Origin: Arthrobacter woluwensis
GTDB taxonomy: Bacteria > Actinomycetota > Actinomycetes > Actinomycetales > Micrococcaceae
Assembly (NCBI RefSeq): GCF_900105345.1
Contig: NZ_FNSN01000003.1
Coordinates: forward strand, 1,674,001 to 1,738,000
Direction of reading: 5' to 3'
Length of the DNA stretch: 64,000 nt
A program made the position numbers and the translations under genes. The notes under the pieces are model-generated. The model did no database searches. It was not told the origin of the DNA and saw only the letters and a program-made list of their open reading frames with translations. Below are positions 27,889 through 37,274 of this stretch, one piece after another; positions within the stretch are counted from its first letter, which is position 1; the number at the start of each line of letters is the position of its first letter.

Positions 27889-28437
27889 ATGCAGCTCCAG
27901 GTTGCACGCTTGGGCAGGCCGCACGGCATCCGTGGGGAAGTCACCGTCGAACTGTTCACGGACGACCCCGAAGGCCGCTTCGTCCCCGGCGCCGAGTTCG
28001 TCACCGAGCCCGCGGCCAACGGCCCGCTCACGGTGACCAGTGCCCGCTGGAACAAGGGCACGCTCCTGCTCGGCTTCGACGCCGTCCGGGACCGCAACCG
28101 CGCCGAGGAGCTCCGCGGCACCTATCTGTTCGTGGACAGTGACGAACTGGAGGACGACGGCGAGGACGAGGGCTGGTACGAGCACGAACTGCTCGGCCTG
28201 GAGGTCCGGGTGGGAGTCGAGAAGGTCGGCACCGTCGCCGAACTCCGCACCATGCCGGTCCAGGACCTGCTGGTCGTCCGCACCGTCGACGGCCGGGACG
28301 TGCTGATCCCGTTCGTGGACGAGATCGTTCCCGAGATCGACCCCGAAGAGGGCTATGTCCTGCTGACCCCGCCGCCGGGACTGCTGGAACTGAACGCCGA
28401 GCAGGAGGGCTCCGCCCCGTCCGGCGACGAGGCCTGA
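27889..28437 (+). CDS. rimM: 16S rRNA maturation factor RimM
   Basis: RimM binds S19 and helps assemble the head of the 30S subunit. The 182-residue protein starts MQLQVARLGRPHGIRGEVTV, the RimM signature, has an N-terminal beta-barrel, then a PRC-barrel domain with GWYEHELLGLEV near residue 98 and the VRTVDGRDVLIPFVDEIV segment. A short Gly/Asp-rich tail follows. It is 3 bp from trmD. Confidence 0.97.
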   Translation: MQLQVARLGRPHGIRGEVTVELFTDDPEGRFVPGAEFVTEPAANGPLTVTSARWNKGTLLLGFDAVRDRNRAEELRGTYLFVDSDELEDDGEDEGWYEHELLGLEVRVGVEKVGTVAELRTMPVQDLLVVRTVDGRDVLIPFVDEIVPEIDPEEGYVLLTPPPGLLELNAEQEGSAPSGDEA

Positions 28438-28440
28438 ACC

Positions 28441-29250
28441 ATGCGCATCGACGTCATCAGCATCTTCCCGGAGTACCTGCAGCCGCTCGGGCTTTCGCTG
28501 CTCGGCAAGGCCCGCCAGGACGGCCTCCTGTCGCTCGAGGTCCACGACCTCCGTGACTTCACCACCGACCGGCACCGCACCGTGGACGACACCCCGTACG
28601 GTGGCGGCGCGGGGATGGTCATGAAGCCCGAGCCGTGGGCCCAGGCGCTCGAATCGGTTCTTCCGGTCGAAGGGACGCGGGAGGGCAAGCCGGTCCTGAT
28701 CGTCCCGTCGCCCGCGGGCGCGCGCTTCACCCAGGCGATGGCGTACGAGCTGGCCGAGGAGCCGCAGTTGGTCTTCGCCTGCGGCCGGTACGAAGGCATC
28801 GACGAGCGCGTGATCGACTGGGCGCAGGAGCGCTTCGACGTCCGGCCTGTCAGTCTCGGCGACTATGTGCTGAACGGCGGCGAGGTGGCCGTCATGGCCA
28901 TGGTCGAAGCGATCGGCCGCCTGGTGCCGGGTGTGGTGGGGAACGCCGAGTCCCTCGTGGAGGAATCGCACTCCGACGGCCTCCTGGAGTACCCCGTCTA
29001 CACCAAGCCCTCGTCCTGGCGGGACCACGAGGTCCCCGAGGTCCTGCTGTCCGGGAACCACGGCAAGATCGCCCAGTGGCGCCGTCACCAGCAGTACGCT
29101 CGCACGGCCGCACGCAGGCCGGACCTGCTCGCGGACTTCGACGCGGCGAAGCTGCCCCGCGCGGACCGAGAGGCGTTCTCGGCGCTGGGATACGACGTCG
29201 TCGACGGCCGGCTGGTGCTCCGTCCCGAGAGTGGCGACGCCGGAGCCTGA
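28441..29250 (+). CDS. trmD: tRNA (guanine-37-N1)-methyltransferase
   Basis: TrmD methylates N1 of G37 in tRNAs with G36, preventing frameshifts. The 269-residue SPOUT enzyme shows [39 protein letters not shown] and the trefoil-knot SAM site [15 protein letters not shown], with the C-terminal DNA/tRNA-binding helices. It lies directly after rimM, as in most bacteria. Confidence 0.98.
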   Translation: MRIDVISIFPEYLQPLGLSLLGKARQDGLLSLEVHDLRDFTTDRHRTVDDTPYGGGAGMVMKPEPWAQALESVLPVEGTREGKPVLIVPSPAGARFTQAMAYELAEEPQLVFACGRYEGIDERVIDWAQERFDVRPVSLGDYVLNGGEVAVMAMVEAIGRLVPGVVGNAESLVEESHSDGLLEYPVYTKPSSWRDHEVPEVLLSGNHGKIAQWRRHQQYARTAARRPDLLADFDAAKLPRADREAFSALGYDVVDGRLVLRPESGDAGA

Positions 29251-29303
29251 CGCACCGCGCGCTGACGCCGGCCGGGGGAGTGATCCCCTTGCCGATCGCC
29301 GGA

Positions 29304-29333
29304 TTGGCCTCGCCCCCGCGGCTGTGGCAAAAT
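29304..29333 (+). promoter_or_regulatory. Putative promoter of rplS
   Basis: TTGGCC (29304-29309) and CAAAAT (29328-29333) are spaced by 18 bp. This gives rplS its own transcript with a leader of about 170 nt. The leader (29340-29505) has several short GC-rich arms, but I recognise no known ribosomal-protein leader motif. Confidence 0.55.
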
Positions 29334-29511
29334 TGATTCTTGGTGTCCATTGGGCTGCCGCCTGCCACAGGGGGTGTGCCGTCAACAAGAGGACCACCGC
29401 GGAACCCACAAGGGGACCGCGGCTTGCAACTTCAGCACCGTGCCCGGCCTCGGCCGTCGCGGCGCTGGCTACCCAAGCGGATGACCTGTGGCGCCCGCCA
29501 GGAGTATGGAT

Positions 29512-29871
29512 ATGAACATCCTCGATTCCATCGATGCAGCGTCGCTGCGCAACGATGTCCCCGACTTCCGCCCCGGCGACACCCTGAAGGTGCACGTTAA
29601 CATCATCGAAGGCAAGAACAGCCGTGTTCAGGTCTTCCAGGGCTTCGTCATGGGTCGTCAGGGCGCCGGCGTGCGCGAGACCTTCACGGTCCGCAAGGTC
29701 TCCTTCGGTGTCGGCGTGGAGCGTACCTTCCCGGTGCACTCCCCGATCATCGAGAAGATCGAGCTCGTCACCCGTGGTGACGTGCGTCGCGCCAAGCTGT
29801 ACTACATGCGCAAGCTCCGCGGCAAGGCTGCGAAGATCAAGGAAAAGCGCGACTTCAGCAACGCCAAGTAA
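29512..29871 (+). CDS. rplS: 50S ribosomal protein L19 (bL19)
   Basis: From ATG 29512 the 119-residue protein has the bL19 core: [45 protein letters not shown] and [25 protein letters not shown] ends 7 nt before this ATG. The ATG at 29506 is only 1 nt from it and is too close. L19 sits at the 30S-50S interface. Confidence 0.98.
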   Translation: MNILDSIDAASLRNDVPDFRPGDTLKVHVNIIEGKNSRVQVFQGFVMGRQGAGVRETFTVRKVSFGVGVERTFPVHSPIIEKIELVTRGDVRRAKLYYMRKLRGKAAKIKEKRDFSNAK

Positions 29872-29925
29872 GTCGTCAGGACCGCGTCTCCGCTCCGGCA
29901 GGACGCTCCTGGGATCTTCCTTCGC

Positions 29926-30582
29926 ATGAAGACGACAAAACGCCAGAACCCTCCGCGGGGCTGGCGTTTTGTCGCTTCCGGGGTCGTTCTCGCGATCCTT
30001 CTGGTCTCCTGCGTCCGGGCCCTGTGGGTGGATGTGTATTACATCCCCTCCGCCTCCATGGAGCCGCTGCTGCAGGAGGGCGACCGGATCGCCGTGTCCC
30101 GCACGGCCTTCCAGAGCGGTTCGCCTCAACGTGGTGACCTCGTCGTCTTCGATGGACGCGGCTCGCTGGACCCTGCGGAGAGCGGGCGGGGTCCCGTCAT
30201 GGATGCGTTCACGTCTATCGGGCAGTGGCTCGGCGTGATCGGGCACGACACCGTGTATGTGAAGCGCGTCATCGGCGTGGGCGGGGACCGGGTGCGCTGC
30301 TGCACCGTGGACGGCAAGCTCGAGGTGAACGGGAAGCCCCTGAAGGAAAGCTATCTGTTTCCTGGTGACACGGCGAGTGACTTCACGTTCGACGTGAAAG
30401 TGCCGGAGGATCGTCTGTGGGTCATGGGCGACCACCGCTCCGTGTCCCGCGACTCGCGGTCGCTGCTCGGGGCTCCGGGCGGCGGCATGATCGCGCTCGG
30501 CCGTGTCATCGGACGGGCGGAGAGCATCGTGTGGCCTCTTGATAGATTTGGACAGATTCCGTCACCGGCAACTGGCCCGTGA
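29926..30582 (+). CDS. lepB: Type I signal peptidase (first of two)
   Basis: Cleaves signal peptides of secreted proteins outside the membrane. The 218-residue protein has an N-terminal membrane anchor (about residues 13-31), catalytic Ser-44 in PSASMEP and Lys-113 in YVKRVIG, and box E GDHRSVSRDSR. One short domain insert lies between boxes B and D. The first 17 codons overlap a strong rho-independent hairpin that would also end rplS transcripts, so expression may depend on escape of this terminator or on an internal promoter. It is followed 19 bp later by a paralogue. Confidence 0.93.
   Translation: MKTTKRQNPPRGWRFVASGVVLAILLVSCVRALWVDVYYIPSASMEPLLQEGDRIAVSRTAFQSGSPQRGDLVVFDGRGSLDPAESGRGPVMDAFTSIGQWLGVIGHDTVYVKRVIGVGGDRVRCCTVDGKLEVNGKPLKESYLFPGDTASDFTFDVKVPEDRLWVMGDHRSVSRDSRSLLGAPGGGMIALGRVIGRAESIVWPLDRFGQIPSPATGP
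29933..29974 (+). terminator. Rho-independent terminator inside the 5' end of lepB
   Basis: A perfect 14-bp stem pairs 29933-29946 with 29961-29974. The right arm carries a T-run (GCGTTTTGTCG). It is 62 bp after the rplS stop and entirely within codons 3-17 of the signal peptidase gene. Confidence 0.8.
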
Positions 30583-30601
30583 CCTGAACGGAAGGACGGC
30601 A

Positions 30602-31420
30602 TTGGGAGCACACCTTCCCGAACCGGAACCCCAGCCTGAAGAGGCTCCGCAGGATCGCAAGAGCCGCGCACAGCAACGGAAGAAGGACCACCCGCTGCTG
30701 TCCTTCGTCAAAGAGATCGGTGGCATCGTCGCCGCCGCGGTGCTGCTGTCCTTCCTCATCAAGACGTTCCTGTTCCAGGCCTTCTTCGTGCCGAGCCCCT
30801 CGATGGTCCACACCCTCGAAGTCGATGACCGGATCTTCGTCAACCGCCTGGTGCCCAATCCGATCGCCCTGGAACGCGGCGACGTGGTCGTCTTCCGCGA
30901 CACCAAGGGCTGGCTGCCGCCCGCCCCGGTGGAGAACCGCGGACCGCTCGCCTGGGTGGGCGACGTCCTGGTCTTCCTCGGTCTCCAGCCGGACGACACC
31001 AAGCAGTACCTGGTCAAGCGGCTCATCGGCTTGCCCGGCGATCACGTGGTCTGTTGCGACGCCCAGGGGCGGATCCAGATCAACGGCACGAGCCTGAACG
31101 AGAAGTACATCAACCCGGACAGCACCCCCGTGGTGAAGCCCTTCGACGTGGTCGTGCCCGAGGGCAAGATCTGGGTCATGGGAGACAACCGGAACGACTC
31201 CGCCGACTCCCGTGCTCATGTCGAAGGTCCGGGCAGCGGATTCGTCGACATCAAGGACGTCCAGGGCCGTGCCGCGGTGATCGTGCTGCCGCTGAACCGG
31301 ATGTCCGTGCTGGACAACTACCCCGACGTGTTCAAGGACGTCCCCGCCCCGTCCAAGGCGGCCGAGGACAGCCACCCGGACCAGGGCGCGTCCGCGGGCA
31401 CCACGCACTCGGGGGAGTAG
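30602..31420 (+). CDS. lepB: Type I signal peptidase (second of two)
   Basis: The 272-residue paralogue has a charged N-terminal cytoplasmic tail (about 37 residues), a membrane anchor (about 38-60), catalytic Ser-67 in PSPSMVH and Lys-139 in YLVKRLIG, and box E GDNRNDSADSR. TTG 30602 was chosen because GGAAGG lies 6 nt upstream and the longer frame overlaps the first lepB. It ends 3 bp before rnhB. Compared with the first copy, this has the more canonical box E (GDNR...SxDSR), so it is the likelier housekeeping enzyme. Confidence 0.93.
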   Translation: MGAHLPEPEPQPEEAPQDRKSRAQQRKKDHPLLSFVKEIGGIVAAAVLLSFLIKTFLFQAFFVPSPSMVHTLEVDDRIFVNRLVPNPIALERGDVVVFRDTKGWLPPAPVENRGPLAWVGDVLVFLGLQPDDTKQYLVKRLIGLPGDHVVCCDAQGRIQINGTSLNEKYINPDSTPVVKPFDVVVPEGKIWVMGDNRNDSADSRAHVEGPGSGFVDIKDVQGRAAVIVLPLNRMSVLDNYPDVFKDVPAPSKAAEDSHPDQGASAGTTHSGE

Positions 31421-31423
31421 CCG

Positions 31424-32176
31424 ATGCCCGCTCCCACCCTCGACCTGGAACGGTCACTGGCCGGGCCGTCCGTCCGGTACCTCGCCTGCCTTGACGAGGT
31501 GGGCCGTGGAGCCCTGGCCGGACCGGTGAGCGTCGGGCTGACCGTCCTTGACCTCACAGCCCTCGTCGAGCTGCCGGACGTGCGGGATTCGAAGCTGCTC
31601 AAGGCGGCGCGCCGCGAGGAACTCGCGCCCGTCGTCCGCGAGTGGGCCGCGTTCTGCGCCGTCGGACACGCCGAAGCGGCCGAGATCGACTCTTTCGGGA
31701 TCGTCGAGGCTCTGGCTCTCGCCGCGCAGCGTGCCTGGCATGGTGTCGTGGCCGCGGGCGGGCGGGCGGACGCCGTCCTGCTGGACGGCAAGCACAACTG
31801 GCTCCAGAGGCCGGAGGAGTCCCTTTTCGACCAGTTCGCGCCTGCCGCCGACGCGTTGGCGAGCACGGCTCTCCCGGCCGACGACGGCGGCCCAGCAGGC
31901 TCCCGCGGCGGCGGGACCGCCGTCGTCGCGCCCGCCGTGGACATCCGCGACATCCCGGTGACCATGCGCATCAAGGCGGACATGGATTGCCAGGGCGTGG
32001 CGGCGGCGAGCATCCTGGCGAAGGTCGAGCGCGACGCCATCATGGCAGCGCTGGCCGAGGAGCACCCGGCGTTCGGCTGGGACGTCAACAAGGGGTATGG
32101 CACCGCCGCGCACAAGGACGCGATCCGGCAGCTCGGGCCGTGCGATCATCACCGCAGGAGCTGGAAACTCCTCTGA
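31424..32176 (+). CDS. rnhB: Ribonuclease HII
   Basis: RNase HII cuts RNA in RNA-DNA hybrids and at single misincorporated ribonucleotides. The acidic active site is visible as DEVGRG (Asp-24, Glu-25), DSKLL, LLDGKHNW and KADMDCQGVAAASILAKVERD. At 250 residues it is longer than typical because of a Gly/Ala/Asp-rich loop near residues 138-170. It shares the operon with lepB and DUF2469, a standard actinobacterial order. Confidence 0.96.
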   Translation: MPAPTLDLERSLAGPSVRYLACLDEVGRGALAGPVSVGLTVLDLTALVELPDVRDSKLLKAARREELAPVVREWAAFCAVGHAEAAEIDSFGIVEALALAAQRAWHGVVAAGGRADAVLLDGKHNWLQRPEESLFDQFAPAADALASTALPADDGGPAGSRGGGTAVVAPAVDIRDIPVTMRIKADMDCQGVAAASILAKVERDAIMAALAEEHPAFGWDVNKGYGTAAHKDAIRQLGPCDHHRRSWKLL

Positions 32177-32237
32177 GGCTGACGGCCCGCCCACGAGCCG
32201 GTGTGCACTCGCGTCCCACCTGGGGGAAGATGGAGGC

Positions 32238-32564
32238 ATGAGTGCCGAGGATCTTGAGAACTACGAGACGGAGATGGAACTCCAGCTGTACCGGGAGTAC
32301 CGGGATGTGGTGGGGCTTTTCAGCTACGTCGTGGAAACCGAACGGCGCTTCTATCTGGCGAACCACGTGGATCTGCAGGCGCGCAGTGCCGACGGTGAGG
32401 TCTATTTCGACCTGAAGCTCACCGACGCCTGGGTGTGGGACGTCTACCGCACGGCCCGCTTCGTGAAGAACGTCCGCGTCATCACGTTCAAGGACGTCAA
32501 CGTCGAGGAACTGCCCCGCAACGATGATCTGGGGCTGCCGCAGCCCGAAGACCTGGGCAACTGA
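32238..32564 (+). CDS. DUF2469 family protein
   Basis: A 108-residue acidic protein beginning MSAEDLENYETEMELQLYREYRDV with FSYVVETERRFYLAN and WVWDVYRTARFVKNVRV, which is diagnostic of the actinobacterial DUF2469 family found after rnhB. Its function is unknown. ATG 32238 is preceded by TGGAGG with 2-nt spacing. Confidence 0.93.
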   Translation: MSAEDLENYETEMELQLYREYRDVVGLFSYVVETERRFYLANHVDLQARSADGEVYFDLKLTDAWVWDVYRTARFVKNVRVITFKDVNVEELPRNDDLGLPQPEDLGN

Positions 32565-32585
32565 TCTCCCCGTGGGCGGGCCGAC

Positions 32586-33881
32586 GTGAGTGACGCGCGC
32601 GGTTCCGTCCTGCGAATTCCCCGGTTCCGCCGCCTCCTGCAGGTGATGTCGGCGACCGTCTTCGCGGAGTTCCTGCTGGAATCCGTGGTGTATTGCTGGA
32701 TCGTCGCCGCAACGGCTGCCGATCCGGGCGTGCGCTCCCTGCTCCTCGGGTCCTATGTGGTGCTGTCCACGATCCCGAGGATCTTCGGCGCGGCCGCGAT
32801 GGGTGTCTTCTCCGATTCCCTGGGCGCCGCGCTCTCGCTGAGGATCTCGACGGCGGCCCGCGCAGGGCTCGCCGCGGTGGCGGTGGCCGGGGCTTCCCTG
32901 GGCCGGGCTGAGGTGCCGGTCGTGGCGGTGATCCTCTTCGCCCTGGTCGTCGCCTGTTCCACCGCGAATCAGCTGTTCACGGCGGCGCGTGCCAAGGCCG
33001 TGCAGCGGTTCGTGCCACAGGAGCAGCGGGGTCACGCGTCGAGCCTTTCGATGACCGTGCTCACCGGGCTGAGCATCGTGGCCGCGTCGCTGGGGCCGTT
33101 CGCCTTCAGCCTTGCAGGGCTCGAAGTCTGTCTGCTCCTCATCACCGGCCTGTTCGCCGTGGGCGCGGCGCTGGCCTTCGCCGGATTTTCCAGGAACGGC
33201 CGTGGGGACGATCTGCCGCCGAGCACCCGGCTGGGATTCCTCACGGCCCTGGTGGAGGGCTGGAAGGCCACGTGGACGGTGCGCCGGCTCCGGGTCGTGC
33301 TGCTCGGATCGGTGCTGTACGGCGTGCCGCTGGGAGTCAACAATGTGGCCCTGGTCCTGCTCTGGGTGGACACGAAGGGCGGCACTCTCATCGACTACGG
33401 GATCGGCTCGTCCCTGTTCGGGGTGGGCGGTTTCGTGGGGGCGGTGGCCGCTCACCGGCTGGTGAACCGCGGTGATCTCCATCGGCTCTTCGCGGCGAGC
33501 CTCGGCGCGCTGGGGATCAGTTACGCACTGCTGGCGTGGACGCCGGATCATGTCGTGTCCTTCGGGCTCATGTTCGCGAGCGGGTTCGTGTTCAGCCTCT
33601 ACGCCGTGGTGCAGTCACCCATCCTCCTGGAAGCCGCACCGCCGGAGCTCACCGGGCGGGTCGTCTCGACGACCGCGTCCGTCGCAGCGCTCAGTTCTCT
33701 CGTGGCCGCGGCCGTCGTGTCCCTGCTGTTCGCCCTTCCGGGTGCCGGTGACTCACTGGTTCCGTGGGCCGTGTGCCTCGGTGGTGCCGTCACCGTGCTC
33801 GGTGGGGCGCTGCTGCTGTTCCGTGGCCGGGACATGGGGGAGCCCGCGCCTGGGGCTGTCGCCTCCCTGCGGGAGAACTGA
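32586..33881 (+). CDS. MFS transporter
   Basis: A 431-residue major facilitator protein with about 12 hydrophobic helices. It starts at GTG 32586 and shows VSFGLMFASGFVFSLYAVVQSP and the ELTGRVVSTTASVA helix typical of MFS_3/EntS-like exporters that handle small lipophilic compounds. The loop between helices 2 and 3 has GVFSDSLGAALSLRIS in place of the usual GxLaDrxGrr, a degenerate motif A. The substrate is unknown. It lies between DUF2469 and yraN with no clear functional link. Confidence 0.85.
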   Translation: MSDARGSVLRIPRFRRLLQVMSATVFAEFLLESVVYCWIVAATAADPGVRSLLLGSYVVLSTIPRIFGAAAMGVFSDSLGAALSLRISTAARAGLAAVAVAGASLGRAEVPVVAVILFALVVACSTANQLFTAARAKAVQRFVPQEQRGHASSLSMTVLTGLSIVAASLGPFAFSLAGLEVCLLLITGLFAVGAALAFAGFSRNGRGDDLPPSTRLGFLTALVEGWKATWTVRRLRVVLLGSVLYGVPLGVNNVALVLLWVDTKGGTLIDYGIGSSLFGVGGFVGAVAAHRLVNRGDLHRLFAASLGALGISYALLAWTPDHVVSFGLMFASGFVFSLYAVVQSPILLEAAPPELTGRVVSTTASVAALSSLVAAAVVSLLFALPGAGDSLVPWAVCLGGAVTVLGGALLLFRGRDMGEPAPGAVASLREN

Positions 33882-34026
33882 GCGGCCCCATTCGAGGGGT
33901 TCGGTGGCGTCGTGAGCCGCCCGCGGTGCCTTGGGGATGGGGTGCTTTCGCGTTTGTCCACATACGCTGATCCACTCGTCTGCCCTTTTATTCCGTGCCT
34001 CGAGACTGGGTGTGGAGGTGAGGGAC

Positions 34027-34383
34027 ATGAGAGCGAAGGACGTGCTCGGGCAGCGGGGCGAGGAGCTTGCCGCGGATTTCTTGGAGGACCAGGGGATCCG
34101 GGTGGTGGAGCAGAACTGGCGGTGCGCTGCGGGTGAGCTGGACATCGTGGCCGTCGACGGCGACACCCTGGTGGTGGCCGAGGTCAAGACCAGAAGCAGC
34201 CTGGACTATGGGCATCCCTTTGAGGCGGTGACCCCGCCGAAACTGGCGCGGTTGCATCTTCTGGCGTGCCGCTGGATCAGGGAGCGAGGGCTGCGCCTTC
34301 CGCGCCGCAGGCTGGATGCGATCGCCGTCATCGCCGTGCGGGGCGAGGAACCTGTCATCGAGCACCTGAAAGGGATCGGCTGA
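34027..34383 (+). CDS. yraN: UPF0102 family protein YraN
   Basis: A 118-residue endonuclease-fold protein with the family signature GELDIVAVDGDTLVVAEVKTRSS: the acidic and Lys residues match the PD-(D/E)xK nuclease core. ATG 34027 follows GGAGGTGAGGGAC; the open frame extends upstream without support. It overlaps comM by one base (TGATG), and the yraN-comM-dprA order is conserved in actinobacteria. The biological role is not established. Confidence 0.93.
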   Translation: MRAKDVLGQRGEELAADFLEDQGIRVVEQNWRCAAGELDIVAVDGDTLVVAEVKTRSSLDYGHPFEAVTPPKLARLHLLACRWIRERGLRLPRRRLDAIAVIAVRGEEPVIEHLKGIG

Positions 34384-35936
34384 TGGCGGGCCGGAACGGG
34401 GTCGGGAGGTGCCTGTCCGTGGCGCTCAACGGTTTGGAGGGCCGGGTGGTGGAGGTCGAGGCCGATATCGGGAACACGCTTCCGGGGTTCGTCATTCTCG
34501 GCTTGCCGGATGCTGCGCTGTCGGAGTCCCGGGACCGGATCCGGGCATGCGCTGCGAATTCCGGGATTCCGCTGAGCCGTCGGAAGATCACGGTGAATCT
34601 GTTCCCGGCATCCTTGCCGAAGCGCGGTTCGGGATTCGATCTGGCCATCGCCGTCGCGTCGATCGCTGCCAATGGTGAGATCCGAGGCACGGAGGGCGTC
34701 GTGTTTCTGGCGGAGCTGGGGCTGGATGGTCGGCTTCGTCCGGTGCGTGGCGTGTTGCCGGCGGTCGCGGCTGCGGTGAAGGCCGGTCATCCGCGGGTGG
34801 TCGTGGCTCAGGGGAACGCTGCTGAAGCGTGCTTGGTGCCTGGTGCGGAGGTGTCCTCGTATCGGACCTTCGCCCGGCTGGTGTTCGACTTCGGCGCCGA
34901 TCCGAAGGAGCTGAACCTGGATTTCGATCCCGCCGAATCCGAGGGCAAGGGGGAGACTGCGGAGCTCCCGGTTCCCGTGCCGGATCTGGCGGACGTCGCC
35001 GGGCAGCATGAGGCCCGCTTCGCGCTGGAGGTCGCCGCGGCCGGGGCACATCACATGCTCATGGTCGGCCCACCGGGTGCGGGAAAGACCATGTTGGCCG
35101 AACGCCTGCCCGGACTTCTGCCGCCTCTGGACGACGAGGCCGCCCTCGAAGTGACCAGCATCCACTCGCTGGCCACCCAGGGCGAGGTGCGCACCGAACT
35201 CATCCGGCAGCCGCCATTTGAGAATCCCCATCACACGGCCACGTCCGCCGCGATCGTCGGAGGCGGGGCGGGACTGCCACGGCCGGGCGCCGCCTCGCGA
35301 GCACACCGCGGGGTGCTGTTCCTGGACGAGGCGCCGGAGTACGAACGACGGGTCCTTGATGCGCTGCGGCAGCCTTTGGAACACGGAAAACTCGTGATCC
35401 ATCGGGCCGGAGGTTCCGCGTCCTACCCCTCCCGTTTCCAGCTGCTTCTGGCGGCGAACCCCTGCCCTTGCGGGAAGGCGAGCGGCAAGGGCCTGGAATG
35501 CACGTGCACCCCACTGGCGCGTCGACGCTACTTCGGGCGACTCTCTGGACCTCTGCTGGACCGCGTCGACATTCAGCTCGGCGTGCAGAAGATCAGCCGC
35601 TTGGACCTCGACTCGCAAGGGGAGAACGAAGACACCGCCGTGGTCAGGGAGCGGGTCCGCCGGGCACGGCAAGCGCAGAGGGAGCGCCTCGGACGCTTCG
35701 GCTTGGAAACCAACTCGATGGTTCCGGGAAAGATCCTGCGAGGCGGCCTGCGGCCGGATCGTGTCACCACGCGCATTCTCGACGCGGCGATGGATCGAGG
35801 TTCCCTCAGCGCCCGCGGCTACGACCGCGTCCTGCGTCTGGCCTGGACGCTGGCCGATCTGGCAGGCGAGACGACGCCGAACAGCGACCACGTGGGGCTC
35901 GCCCTCGCCCTGAGGTCGCCGGAGGCAGCGGCATGA
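34383..35936 (+). CDS. comM: Mg-chelatase-like AAA+ ATPase ComM/YifB
   Basis: ComM is a hexameric helicase that extends branch migration during natural transformation. The 517-residue protein has an N-terminal Lon-like domain (GLPDAALSESRDRIRAC), Walker A MVGPPGAGKTMLA near residue 227, an FENPHHTATS segment, Walker B GVLFLDEAPEY, sensor NPCPCG with a CxC-type cysteine cluster (CPCGKASG...CTCTPLARRRY), and the C-terminal Mg-chelatase helical domain. It is coupled to yraN and overlaps dprA by 4 bp. Confidence 0.96.
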   Translation: MAGRNGVGRCLSVALNGLEGRVVEVEADIGNTLPGFVILGLPDAALSESRDRIRACAANSGIPLSRRKITVNLFPASLPKRGSGFDLAIAVASIAANGEIRGTEGVVFLAELGLDGRLRPVRGVLPAVAAAVKAGHPRVVVAQGNAAEACLVPGAEVSSYRTFARLVFDFGADPKELNLDFDPAESEGKGETAELPVPVPDLADVAGQHEARFALEVAAAGAHHMLMVGPPGAGKTMLAERLPGLLPPLDDEAALEVTSIHSLATQGEVRTELIRQPPFENPHHTATSAAIVGGGAGLPRPGAASRAHRGVLFLDEAPEYERRVLDALRQPLEHGKLVIHRAGGSASYPSRFQLLLAANPCPCGKASGKGLECTCTPLARRRYFGRLSGPLLDRVDIQLGVQKISRLDLDSQGENEDTAVVRERVRRARQAQRERLGRFGLETNSMVPGKILRGGLRPDRVTTRILDAAMDRGSLSARGYDRVLRLAWTLADLAGETTPNSDHVGLALALRSPEAAA

Positions 35937-37132
35937 GCGAACTTCTCGCCCGCGCGTCGCTCACCCGGCTGTTCGAGCCGCAGGACGCGGTCGGGCTCGC
36001 CCTGGTTGCCGTCCTGGGACCGGAGGAGGCACTCGCCGTCATCACGTCCGGAGGAGAACCGGATCCGGGCCTGGAGCAATCCCTCCACGAACTGCTGGCT
36101 GAGGAGGGAGGCAACACGTCGTGGAAGGGACTCGGAGCGGCCTTCTGCCGGTGGCGGCCCCGGGTGCCTTCCCTGGCGCCCGAGCGTGACCTGATGGTCC
36201 TGCAACGGCTCGGGGGCGGCTTTCTGATCCCGTCGGACGAGCACTGGCCCCAGCAGCTCTCAGACCTGGGCCTTCAGGCTCCGCTCGGGCTCTGGTACCG
36301 AGGAAACCCATCACTGCTCCCGGGCGCCGCGCATGCAGTGGCCGTGGTGGGGTCGCGTGACTCGACGGCCTACGGAGCCACGATCAGCGCCGACCTCGCG
36401 CATGGGCTGGCCCGCAAGGGCTTCACCGTGGTGTCGGGCGGGGCTTACGGGATCGACGCGCACGCGCACCGTGCGGCCTTGACCGGCGCCGATCCGGGCG
36501 GAAGCCGGGCCCCGACCGTCGCCTTCATGGCGGGTGGGCTGGACCGCTTCTACCCGAGCGGTAACGACGAGCTCTTGAGGACTGTCGCCCGCCGTGGCCT
36601 GGTGCTGGCGGAGGTCCCTCCCGGCGCGGCTCCCACGCGCTACCGCTTCCTTCAACGGAACAGGATGATCGCCGCTTTCGCCGGGGCGACGGTGGTGGTC
36701 GAGGCCCGGTGGAGGTCCGGAGCCCTGAACACGGCTCACCACGCCGAGGCCCTGGGACGACCCGTCGCTGCTGTTCCCGGTTCCGTGCTGTCGGCGAACA
36801 GCGCCGGTTGTCACCGTCTTCTGCGCGACGGCGGGGCAGTCCTCGTCACCGACGTTCAGGAGGTTCTTGAACTGCTGGGAGGTGAACCGGATCCGAGCGG
36901 CGACGTTCGGCATCGGGCGGAGGCGGCGATACAGGACGGATTGACCCTTGAGGATCTGATCCTCCTGGACGCCCTGCCGCTGAGAACGCCGGTCCCGCCG
37001 GAGAAGCTCTGCGTGGTCGCCGGACTCAGTCTCCTGGCGGTCCGTGCGGGGCTCGGGCGGCTCCAGGTGCTCGGACTGGCGGAGTCGGTCGGGCTGCTCT
37101 GGCGCCGAGGGCCGACGAGAAATCCCGCATAA
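35933..37132 (+). CDS. dprA: DNA-processing protein DprA
   Basis: DprA loads RecA onto incoming single-stranded DNA and protects it. From ATG 35933 (overlapping comM by 4 bp) the 399-residue protein has an N-terminal SAM-like region, the Rossmann-type core with AVVGSRDSTAYG, VVSGGAYGIDAHAHRAAL, GLDRFYPSGN, FLQRNRMIAAFAGATVVVEARWRSGALNTAHHA and PGSVLSANSAGCHRLLRDG, then a C-terminal winged-helix-like domain. With ComM it suggests DNA-uptake potential, although no pilus or ComEC genes are in this window. Confidence 0.97.
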   Translation: MSELLARASLTRLFEPQDAVGLALVAVLGPEEALAVITSGGEPDPGLEQSLHELLAEEGGNTSWKGLGAAFCRWRPRVPSLAPERDLMVLQRLGGGFLIPSDEHWPQQLSDLGLQAPLGLWYRGNPSLLPGAAHAVAVVGSRDSTAYGATISADLAHGLARKGFTVVSGGAYGIDAHAHRAALTGADPGGSRAPTVAFMAGGLDRFYPSGNDELLRTVARRGLVLAEVPPGAAPTRYRFLQRNRMIAAFAGATVVVEARWRSGALNTAHHAEALGRPVAAVPGSVLSANSAGCHRLLRDGGAVLVTDVQEVLELLGGEPDPSGDVRHRAEAAIQDGLTLEDLILLDALPLRTPVPPEKLCVVAGLSLLAVRAGLGRLQVLGLAESVGLLWRRGPTRNPA

Positions 37133-37274
37133 GAGATTGGAGGGGAGTGGGTCACCCGATCCGGCCAGGGCAGACCCACCAGGCGCACATCCGGCACCAC
37201 CGGATCTGGCGCCGCCTGATTCACCGCGGCCTGACCTGCGCCCCCTGGTCCAGCGAGACGCGATCTCAGCCGGG

